A DNA stretch of 64,000 nucleotides, taken from NCBI RefSeq assembly GCF_009932475.1, contig NZ_BJOV01000005.1:1612001-1676000 (forward strand), read 5' to 3'. Positions 57,762 to 64,000 of this stretch are shown one piece after another. Within the stretch, counting starts at the first letter, position 1, and every line of letters starts with the position of its first letter. The notes below the pieces were generated by a model. It made no database searches and had not been told where the DNA came from. It was given only the letters and a program-made list of their open reading frames with translations. Source of the stretch: Gordonia spumicola (GTDB lineage: Bacteria; Actinomycetota; Actinomycetes; Mycobacteriales; Mycobacteriaceae). The translations under genes and the position numbers were made by a program.

Positions 57762-58165
57762 GCGACGCTCCCGACGATCGCGGGTCCGCCGATCTCGCGG
57801 TCCGCCTCGAGGATCTGCTTCACCTCGAACGCCATCACCTTCCCGGCCACACGGCGCAGGCGGTTCAGCTCGGCGACCTCGGCCATCCACGCGGCGGGCT
57901 CGGTGGGCAGCGGCGCGACCGGCTCCGCGTGCAGGTAGTAGTGCAGGACGAAGCCGTCCATGCACTTCTCGTTCCAGATCTCCATGGTCCCGGTGACCGG
58001 ACCGGAGACGCGCCAACGCACGCCCTCGTCACCGCGGTCCTCGACGACGTCCAACGTCAGATCCGGCCACCATTGACGCCAGCGTGCACGGTCGCCGACG
58101 ACCTCTCCGGCCAGGGACACTGCTGCGGCGACGAATGCCTCGTCAGCCACCTGAATGCTCGTCAC
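57758..58165 (-). CDS. START-like (SRPBCC) protein, Rv2186c type
   Basis: This 135-residue protein starts at GTG 58165 (VTSIQVADEAFVAAAVSLAGEVVGDRARWRQWWPDLTLDVVEDRGDEGVRW). The repeated W, the hydrophobic beta strands and the long C-terminal helix (MAEVAELNRLRRVAGKVMAFEVKQILEADREI) fit the START/SRPBCC fold. It overlaps the neighbouring START-like gene by 4 bp and diverges from fadD15 by 134 bp. The pair beside an acyl-CoA ligase suggests lipid handling. Confidence 0.82.
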   Translation of the reverse strand: MTSIQVADEAFVAAAVSLAGEVVGDRARWRQWWPDLTLDVVEDRGDEGVRWRVSGPVTGTMEIWNEKCMDGFVLHYYLHAEPVAPLPTEPAAWMAEVAELNRLRRVAGKVMAFEVKQILEADREIGGPAIVGSVA

Positions 58166-58299
58166 GGGTCCAGCATCACATACCGGCGGCACGGGACGAA
58201 AGCCGACTCGTGGCACGTAACCCGACTGGTGAGAGATAGGATGAGCGAACAGACCAATGCGTCTTGTCACATAGCCCTGCTCTGAGAAGGTGTTAATTG

Positions 58300-60105
58300 A
58301 TGGCTGAGTGCCGCGTCCCCGCAGGTTTTGTCACCCCGAAGGAACGGAACGCGTCCGACGTCCTCTTCGACATCGCCGAAGCGACTCCCTCCAAGACCGT
58401 GTTCCGCGTCCAGCAGGGCACCGATTGGCTCCCCCTGTCGGCCGGTGAAGCGGCCGAACGGGTCCGTTCGTTGGCGAAGGGCTTCATCGCGTCGGGCGTC
58501 CAGCCGGGCGACCGCGTCGCGCTGCTGTCCTCGACGCGGCTCGAGTGGACGCTCATCGACTTCGCGATCTGGTCGGCGGGCGCCGTCCCCGTCCCGATCT
58601 ACGACTCGTCGTCCGGTCCCCAGATCGACTGGATCATGCGCGACTCGGCCGCCGTCGCCATCATCGCCGAGACCGCGTCGCACCGCGCCACCGTCGACAC
58701 GGTCGAGTCGATCACCGACGACGTGACGGTCTATCAGATCGACGACGAACCCGGAAAGGGCATCGTCGAGCTGTTCGCTCGACTCGGCGAGGACGTGACC
58801 GACGCCCAACTGGACGAACGTCGCCGCCACCTGACCGCGGCCGATCCGGCCACCCTCATCTACACCTCGGGCACCACCGGCCGCCCGAAGGGCTGCATGC
58901 TCACGCACGCCAACATGCTCGGCGAGATCGGCGGCGTCCTCGAGTCGTCGCTGCGCACGATGCTCGGCGACGACAAGCGTCTGCTGCTGTTCCTGCCGAT
59001 GGCACACGTTCTCGCCCGCGCGATCAACCTCGTCGCGATCGAGGCGGGCGTCGAGGTCGGGTACACGAACAACATCAAGGATCTCCTGCCGACGTTCTCG
59101 CAGTTCCGTCCGTCGCTGATCCTGTCCGTCCCACGAGTCTTCGAGAAGGTGTTCAACTCGGCGCGCCAGGGTGCGCACGACGACGGCAAGGGCAAGATCT
59201 TCGATCTCGCCGCCGACACCGCCGTCGAGTACTCGAAGGCCGTTCAGTCCGGCCAGAAGCCGGGCCTGGTGCTCCGCGGCAAGCACGCCCTGTTCGACAA
59301 GCTCGTCTACTCGAAGTTGCGCGGCGCGCTCGGCGGCCAGTGCGAGATGGCGATCTCGGGCGGAGCCCCGCTCGGGCCCTACCTCGGACACTTCTTCAGC
59401 GGTGTCGGCATTCCCGTCTACGAGGGCTACGGTCTGACCGAGACGACCGCGGCGGTGTGCGTCAACACCCCCGGCAACGTGCGGGTCGGCACCGTCGGAC
59501 GCCCGCTGCCCGGCAACAGCGTCCGGATCGGCGACGACGGCGAGATCCTCCTGTCCGGCGAGGTCGTGTTCGCCGGCTACTGGCAGAACGAGGAGGCGAC
59601 CGCGGGCGCCATCACCGACGGGTGGTTCCACACCGGCGACCTCGGCAGCCTCGACTCCGACGGCTACCTGCGCATCACCGGCCGCAAGAAGGAGATCATC
59701 GTGACCGCGGGCGGCAAGAACGTCTCCCCCGCGCCGATGGAGGACATCATGCGGACCCACGCGCTCGTCTCGCAGGCGATGGTCGTCGGCGATCAGCGGC
59801 CCTTCGTCGCGTCGCTGATCACGATCGACCCCGAGACGTTCGTGGGATGGAAGGCCCGGAACGGCAAGGACGCGAACGCGTCCGTCGCCGACCTCGCGAC
59901 CGACCCGCAGCTGTGCGCCGAGGTCCAGGAGGCCGTCGACGCGGCGAACGCGTCCGTGTCGCACGCCGAGGCGATCAAGAAGTTCCGGATCCTCCCGTCC
60001 GATTTCACCGAGGAGACCGGTGAGCTCACCCCGACCCTCAAGGTGAAGCGCAACGTCGTCGCCGAGAAGTTCGCCGCCGACATCGAAGCGCTGTACAAGA
60101 AGTAG
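58300..60105 (+). CDS. fadD15: Long-chain acyl-CoA synthetase (FadD15-like)
   Basis: This 601-residue adenylate-forming enzyme starts at ATG 58300 with GAGAAGGTG upstream. The ATP/AMP motif YTSGTTGRPKGC begins at residue 188. YEGYGLTETTAAVCVNTPG and GWFHTGDLGSLDSDGYLRITGRKKEIIVTAGGKNVSPAPMED follow. A closing domain with Lys lies near the C-terminus (TPTLKVKRNVVAEKF). It activates long-chain fatty acids as acyl-CoA through an acyl-AMP. It matches Rv2187 in sequence pattern and position. The transcript ends at a strong hairpin. Confidence 0.94.
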   Translation: MAECRVPAGFVTPKERNASDVLFDIAEATPSKTVFRVQQGTDWLPLSAGEAAERVRSLAKGFIASGVQPGDRVALLSSTRLEWTLIDFAIWSAGAVPVPIYDSSSGPQIDWIMRDSAAVAIIAETASHRATVDTVESITDDVTVYQIDDEPGKGIVELFARLGEDVTDAQLDERRRHLTAADPATLIYTSGTTGRPKGCMLTHANMLGEIGGVLESSLRTMLGDDKRLLLFLPMAHVLARAINLVAIEAGVEVGYTNNIKDLLPTFSQFRPSLILSVPRVFEKVFNSARQGAHDDGKGKIFDLAADTAVEYSKAVQSGQKPGLVLRGKHALFDKLVYSKLRGALGGQCEMAISGGAPLGPYLGHFFSGVGIPVYEGYGLTETTAAVCVNTPGNVRVGTVGRPLPGNSVRIGDDGEILLSGEVVFAGYWQNEEATAGAITDGWFHTGDLGSLDSDGYLRITGRKKEIIVTAGGKNVSPAPMEDIMRTHALVSQAMVVGDQRPFVASLITIDPETFVGWKARNGKDANASVADLATDPQLCAEVQEAVDAANASVSHAEAIKKFRILPSDFTEETGELTPTLKVKRNVVAEKFAADIEALYKK

Positions 60106-60121
60106 TCGCGGCCACTGACGT

Positions 60122-60155
60122 CAGACGCCCCCGTTCGATGGAACGGGGGCGTCTG
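60122..60155. terminator. Terminator between fadD15 and pimB'
   Basis: Arms CAGACGCCCCCGTTC (60122-60136) and its exact complement (60141-60155) with a GATG loop, followed on the plus strand by TGTTT. It lies 17 bp past the fadD15 stop and just past the pimB' stop on the other strand. Confidence 0.8.
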
Positions 60156-60165
60156 TGTTTCCGGG

Positions 60166-61284
60166 TCAGAGGAGGCGCATGAGGCGGGCCGCCTGTCGGC
60201 TCCACTGCCAGTTGTCGACCGCCCACGCCCGACCGTTCTCCCCCATCGCCGCGGCGAGGACCGGATCGGTGAGGATCGTGATGATCGCGCCCGCGACCCC
60301 GGCACGGTCGCGACCGTCGACGACGGTGCCCGTCTCCCCTTCGCGCACCGTCTCCGGCGCACCGCCGGAGTCGCCCGCGACGACGGGGACACCGCTCGCC
60401 GACGCCTCGAGGAACACGATCCCGAGTCCTTCGACGTCGAGCCCGCGTCCGCGGGTCCGAGTCGGCATCGCGAACACGTCGGCCATCGCGTGATGTGTGG
60501 GCAGTTCGTCTGCGGGCACCGATCCGGTGAACAACACCGAGTCGGCCACACCGGTCTTGTCGGCCAGCTCTCGCAGGTCGTCGCCGTACGGGCCGCCGCC
60601 GACGATCACCAGCCGGGCGTCCGGTACCTCGCCGAGCACGGTCGGCCACGATTCGATCAGCACGTCCTGGCCTTTGCGCGGCACGAGCCGGGACAGGCAC
60701 AGGACGACCGGAGCGTCCCCGATGCCGTAGCGTTCCCGCAGTTCGAGGCGTGCGACAGGGTCGGGCGCGAACCGTTCGACGTCCACTCCGCACGACACGT
60801 ACTCGAGTGCGGCGTCGCGCCCGAACGCGGCGGCGAACCGGCTGCGCGTGTATCTGCTGACATATGTGACGACGTCGGTGTGCCGTCCGATGTAGCCGAG
60901 GACCTGTCGGGCTCCGGGGAGCATCGACCAGCCGACCTCGTGCCCGTGCGTGCTGGCGACGATCCGTTCGGCTCCCGCGCGACGCAGGCGCGGACCGAGG
61001 ACGGCGAGCGGAGCCGCCGCCCCGAACCAGACGGTGCGCACGTCGTGCTCGCGCACCAGCCGGGCCGCGCGACGGGCGACGGACGGGGTCGGCAGCATCA
61101 GCGTGGTGGGATGCCGGACGATGCGGTACGGCGCCGCGGCGTCGTAGGCCTCGCAGCCCTTCCACTTCGGCGCGTAGACGATCACCTCGTCGGGCGGCAG
61201 GAACCGCAGCATGTTCTCCAGGTACGACTGGATCCCACCCGGCCGCGGCGGGAAGTCGTTGGTCACGAGCAGCGTCCGCCGCAT
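60166..61284 (-). CDS. pimB': GDP-mannose-dependent alpha-1,6-mannosyltransferase PimB'
   Basis: This 372-residue GT4 enzyme adds the second mannose to phosphatidylinositol mannoside (PIM1 to PIM2). The N-terminus MRRTLLVTNDFPPRPGGIQSYLENML carries the GT-B signature. Others are STHGHEVGW, then VVLCLSRLVPRKGQDVLIESW, then LVIVGGGPYGDDL, then GLGIVFLEASASGVPVVAGDSGGAPETV with the nucleotide-sugar Glu. It matches Rv2188c. ATG 61284 overlaps the stop of the upstream lipoprotein gene by one base (TGATG), so the two are coupled. Confidence 0.93.
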   Translation of the reverse strand: MRRTLLVTNDFPPRPGGIQSYLENMLRFLPPDEVIVYAPKWKGCEAYDAAAPYRIVRHPTTLMLPTPSVARRAARLVREHDVRTVWFGAAAPLAVLGPRLRRAGAERIVASTHGHEVGWSMLPGARQVLGYIGRHTDVVTYVSRYTRSRFAAAFGRDAALEYVSCGVDVERFAPDPVARLELRERYGIGDAPVVLCLSRLVPRKGQDVLIESWPTVLGEVPDARLVIVGGGPYGDDLRELADKTGVADSVLFTGSVPADELPTHHAMADVFAMPTRTRGRGLDVEGLGIVFLEASASGVPVVAGDSGGAPETVREGETGTVVDGRDRAGVAGAIITILTDPVLAAAMGENGRAWAVDNWQWSRQAARLMRLL

Positions 61285-62693
61285 CAGCGGACCTTCTCCT
61301 TCAGCCACGCCTGCCATTGTGTGACCAGAGTCGACTTGTCCTGCCCGACGGCGGACCTGATCGCGGCGTCCTGGGTCGGTGTGTCGCCGCCCTTCGCGAC
61401 ACCGACGTAGAGGGCTTTCAGCTTGGCGTCGCCGAACTTGTCGGCGATGAACGCGGCGAACGACCACGCGCTCTGGTACGCGACCCGAGCGGCGTCGGAG
61501 TCGACGGCGAACGTCGAATCGGCGGGCAGGGTCTTCGGAACGTCACCGCCCGCAACGGCCGCGGCGAGCTCCGGCGCCGCGTCGACGAACTCACGGTAGG
61601 TCCCGCGGCGTCCGACGTACTCGGGGACGCCCTCGGTGAGCCACAGCGGCGCGTTCTCGGCCGTGATCAGACGGGTCGCGACGTGCATCAACTCGTGGCG
61701 CAGGACCACCGCGAGCGCGGGTTCGGACAGTGAGCCCGCGTTCGGGGACAGGACGATGCGCTGGCCGATCACCTGCCGCGCCTGCTTGTCGATGCGCGAG
61801 AAGACGGTGGCCGCGGCGGCCACGGTGGTGTCGGCCGCTTTGGTGCGGGTCAGTCCCGCGAACTCGGCCGAGTCGCCGGTGGCGACGACGGCGGCACGAC
61901 GCTGCCATCCGTCGCCCCAGAACTCGTCGACGGCACGGACCGCGGCGGGCAGTATCTTGCGCGCATTGGCGACGGTGACGTCGGTCTTCGGGTACGACAG
62001 CACCGTCGAGACGCCGCCCGCGGTCACCACGTCCGAGGCCGCGAGGCCGCGGTACTCCCACGGCCCGACCTCGGCGGGCCCCGGCGACGCGATCGTCGTC
62101 GGCGTCGGATCGAGGGCCAGAGTGCCGTCGCCGACCACCTTCCAGTCGTCGTCGTAACGCGCGAACGTCATCGTCTCCGACAAGGTGACGACGGGCTCGG
62201 CGAGGCCGGGACTGTGCTCACCGCCCAACGAGTACGACAACTCGACGGGATTGACCCACGTGTCGGTGCTCCCCTGCGCTTCCAGGCGCGACGCCCAGTC
62301 GGCCCCGAGAAGACGCTCGGAACCCGTGTTGGGCGCCAGCCGGTAGCTGAACGTGGACGCAGACAGCGGGCCGCCGCGCTTGTCGCGGTCGCCCTTGGCC
62401 GCGAACGACGACGCGATGGTGTGCATGCGCGCACGGAATCCCGCGGGAGCCGACGCGTCGATGAGGGCGTCGAGGCCTGCGGTGTCGCCGTTCTTCAGGA
62501 CCGACGACAGCTGGTCGAGCAGCGCGGTGACGCCGTCCGACCGTTGCTGCTCGAACGGGTTGAGGGGGGTGCTGGACGCGGCCGACGACGCCGGTGACGC
62601 ATCGTCGGCGGCCGAACATGCGCTCAGGCCGCCGATCGACACGGCGGCCGCCACGACGACGGCCAGCGCGGCGTTGCCGCGGTGGGTGCTCAC
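61284..62693 (-). CDS. Putative lipoprotein with zinc metalloprotease (HExxH) motif
   Basis: This 469-residue protein begins with a signal peptide and lipobox GGLSACSA (Cys26). A NTF2-like region with LKNGDTAGLDALIDASAPAGFRARM occupies the first half. The second half is a peptidase-MA-like domain: RHELMHVATRLITAENAPLWLTEGVPEYVGRRG, with HELMH (about 332-336) and the downstream Glu in the gluzincin position. It therefore may be an active extracytoplasmic protease. GTG 62693 starts directly after the TGA of the NlpC/P60 gene. It is coupled on both sides. The substrate is unknown. Confidence 0.82.
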   Translation of the reverse strand: MSTHRGNAALAVVVAAAVSIGGLSACSAADDASPASSAASSTPLNPFEQQRSDGVTALLDQLSSVLKNGDTAGLDALIDASAPAGFRARMHTIASSFAAKGDRDKRGGPLSASTFSYRLAPNTGSERLLGADWASRLEAQGSTDTWVNPVELSYSLGGEHSPGLAEPVVTLSETMTFARYDDDWKVVGDGTLALDPTPTTIASPGPAEVGPWEYRGLAASDVVTAGGVSTVLSYPKTDVTVANARKILPAAVRAVDEFWGDGWQRRAAVVATGDSAEFAGLTRTKAADTTVAAAATVFSRIDKQARQVIGQRIVLSPNAGSLSEPALAVVLRHELMHVATRLITAENAPLWLTEGVPEYVGRRGTYREFVDAAPELAAAVAGGDVPKTLPADSTFAVDSDAARVAYQSAWSFAAFIADKFGDAKLKALYVGVAKGGDTPTQDAAIRSAVGQDKSTLVTQWQAWLKEKVR

Positions 62694-63761
62694 TCAGTAC
62701 CGTCGCGCGGCGTTGTACGGGCCGGCCTTGTCGATCGGCACGACGGCGACCGGGACGCCGAACGTCGACGCATGGATCACGAATCCGTCGCCGACGTACA
62801 TGCCGACGTGGGACGCGCTCGAGTAGTAGATGATCAGGTCGCCGGGTTGCAGGTCTTTGCGCGCCACCGGGGTTCCGCCCGCCAGCTGTGCCTCGCTGGT
62901 CCGCGGGATGGTCCGCTTGGCCTGCTTGTAGGCCCACAGCATGAGACCCGAACAGTCGAACTGGTTCGGTCCCGTCGCCCCCCACACGTACGGGTCGCCG
63001 ATGCGCGACAAGGCCGCCTGCACGGCGATCAACTCGGGCGACGTGCCTTTCGGCACCGCGCTCGCGTCGAACTGGTATTTGGGGCCGCGAAGCGCGGCGA
63101 GCTGCTTGCCGGTCAGCGACTTGTAGATCGCCCGGATCTGGACGGCCTCGAGCTGCAGGTCGGCCTGCTTGGTCTGGAGTTCGCCACGATGGCGTTCGGC
63201 CTCCGCGACGGCCGTCCGGGCCGCGGCCGCGGCGTTGTCGGCGTCGACGCGCGCCTGACGGGTGCGCTTGGCGGTCTCGGTGACGGTGCGCAGGTCGGTC
63301 GCCGCCTGACGGGACATGATCTCCAGGCCGGACATGTTGTCGAGCAGGCTCTGCGGGGAGTCGCTGACGAGCATCGCGTACAGCCGGTTCACTCGTGCGC
63401 CGCGGTAGCTGGCACGGGCCAGCGCGTCGACCTTGGTCTGCGCGTCGTCCATCTCGCTCTGCATCGCGTCGAGCTTCTTCGTCGCGTCGACGGACGCACG
63501 GCGCTCGCGCACGACGGTTTTGCGCTGCTTGTTGTACTCGACCTGCGCGGCGTTCATCGCCTCCGCGGTCCGCTCGGCGTCGGTCGACAGCTGTCGGTAG
63601 CGCGCCAGGATCTGGTCGGCGTTGCGGACCGGGTCCGCGACCACGGTCGGCGGCACGGGCAACAGCGTGGCAGTGGCCGCGACAACGCTTCCCAGCACGG
63701 CAGCGCGCGTCATCGCGCGCTTCCGGTCACGTTTGATCTGATTCACCACACGATCCTTCAT
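62694..63761 (-). CDS. Secreted NlpC/P60 peptidoglycan hydrolase
   Basis: This 355-residue protein has a signal segment (AMTRAAVLGSVVAATATLLP), then a long coiled coil (residues 45-225), then the NlpC/P60 domain. The catalytic Cys is in NQFDCSGLMLWAYKQ (near residue 269), the His in SASHVGMYVGDG, and the third polar residue in VIHAST. It cuts the peptide stem between D-Glu and meso-DAP in this family. The coiled coil may autoinhibit or bind division proteins, as in RipA-type enzymes. The position matches Rv2190c. The stop abuts the start of the metalloprotease-like lipoprotein. Confidence 0.93.
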   Translation of the reverse strand: MKDRVVNQIKRDRKRAMTRAAVLGSVVAATATLLPVPPTVVADPVRNADQILARYRQLSTDAERTAEAMNAAQVEYNKQRKTVVRERRASVDATKKLDAMQSEMDDAQTKVDALARASYRGARVNRLYAMLVSDSPQSLLDNMSGLEIMSRQAATDLRTVTETAKRTRQARVDADNAAAAARTAVAEAERHRGELQTKQADLQLEAVQIRAIYKSLTGKQLAALRGPKYQFDASAVPKGTSPELIAVQAALSRIGDPYVWGATGPNQFDCSGLMLWAYKQAKRTIPRTSEAQLAGGTPVARKDLQPGDLIIYYSSASHVGMYVGDGFVIHASTFGVPVAVVPIDKAGPYNAARRY

Positions 63762-63834
63762 ACCGGTCGGGCGGGCCAGGCGCTAATCTGCGCCTGTCCC
63801 GCCCGAGAAGTCCGTTATTCGCTTGTCGCGTCGC

Positions 63835-64000
63835 TCAGTAGCGACGGATCGCGGTGAGGCTCATGGTGTTGACCTTGGCGCGCTGCACCGGCACGCCCTC
63901 GGTCGAGGAGTGAACCATGACGCCGTTGCCCGCGTAGATGCCGGCGTGGCCGCCACCGTTGAAGATGAGGATGTCGCCGGGCTTGGCCTGCGCCAGCGAT
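63835..64000 (-). CDS. Second NlpC/P60 hydrolase (3' end, runs off the window)
   Basis: Only the C-terminal 54 residues are visible, ending VNTMSLTAIRRY. PGDILIFNGGGHAGIYAGNGVMVHSST is the His-containing part of an NlpC/P60 domain: GHAG-x-Y holds the catalytic His and VHSS the third residue. The gene continues beyond 64000. It is adjacent to, and in the same direction as, the complete NlpC/P60 gene, so the locus encodes two such hydrolases. Confidence 0.88.
   Translation of the reverse strand, partial: SLAQAKPGDILIFNGGGHAGIYAGNGVMVHSSTEGVPVQRAKVNTMSLTAIRRY

Noticed and set aside
58267..59964. A 565-residue minus-strand frame opposite fadD15
   Set aside because: Arg/Asp/Gly/Val-biased shadow. 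fadD15 in the other strand shows clear catalytic motifs and a ribosome site.

Overview
The window is high-GC chromosomal DNA from a mycolic-acid actinomycete (Mycobacteriales). It resembles Gordonia or a close relative, but the genus is inferred from gene content and order, not proven. The evidence is a mycolata-type dcw (division and cell wall) cluster with DivIVA/Wag31, lipoarabinomannan and PIM mannosyltransferases (MptA-, Rv2181- and PimB'-like), class II DAHP synthase, RNase AS, LppM, PknL with its Rv2175c-type partner, and a YrbE/MlaE permease. From about 7.5 kb to 17.4 kb the order matches Mycobacterium tuberculosis Rv1540-Rv1536. From 18.6 kb to the end it follows Rv2145c-Rv2190c. In M. 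tuberculosis these two blocks are far apart; here they touch at ileS/wag31.

Layout. 0-2.1 kb: 5' part of a YrbE permease, then a tandem pair of secreted paralogues of unknown function. 2.1-7.4 kb: ilvA, a small membrane protein and dnaE1. 7.5-13.3 kb: RluA-family synthase, lspA, two lipoproteins, asparaginase, and DNA polymerase IV coupled to a 60-residue protein. 13.4-17.6 kb: SGNH hydrolase, then ileS behind a T-box leader with an AUC specifier. 17.6-38.4 kb: a minus-strand growth and division block (repeat-rich membrane protein, wag31, yggT, sepF, yggS, pgeF, ftsZ, ftsQ, murC, murG, ftsW, murD, mraY, murE, ftsI, ftsL, rsmH, mraZ). Most genes from ftsQ to murD overlap by 4 bp. 38.4-41 kb: DUF3040, HEPN-like protein, GNAT, LppM and a MetF-family gene. 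42.1-47.1 kb: a plus-strand overlapping operon of GGPP synthase, phytoene desaturase, MptA mannosyltransferase and phytoene synthase. 47.1-48.9 kb: a divergent HxlR regulator and thiolase around three copies of one operator 10-mer. 48.9-64 kb: Rv2175c-like, pknL, aroG, RNase AS, a GT87 mannosyltransferase, acyltransferase, ROK kinase, ArsA-like protein, two START-like proteins, fadD15, pimB', a metalloprotease-like lipoprotein and two NlpC/P60 hydrolases.

How the genes work together. Most of the window builds the envelope and septum. MraY and the Mur enzymes make lipid-linked peptidoglycan precursor, FtsW/FtsI/FtsQ/FtsL/FtsZ/SepF use it at the septum, Wag31 directs polar growth, and NlpC/P60 enzymes cut the product. 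Prenyl-diphosphate, mannosyltransferase, acyltransferase and PimB' genes serve the mannolipid and carotenoid parts of the envelope.

The most unusual observation is at murE. There is no murF between murE and mraY. Instead, MurE carries a 163-residue C-terminal tail recognisable as the last domain of MurF, without the MurF ATP-binding part and without its usual substrate-domain signature. Other points of interest are the carotenoid genes interleaved with mptA, in-phase MraZ boxes on both sides of the mraZ promoter, the triple HxlR operator, an ArsA-like protein with a degenerate P-loop, and several large inverted repeats.
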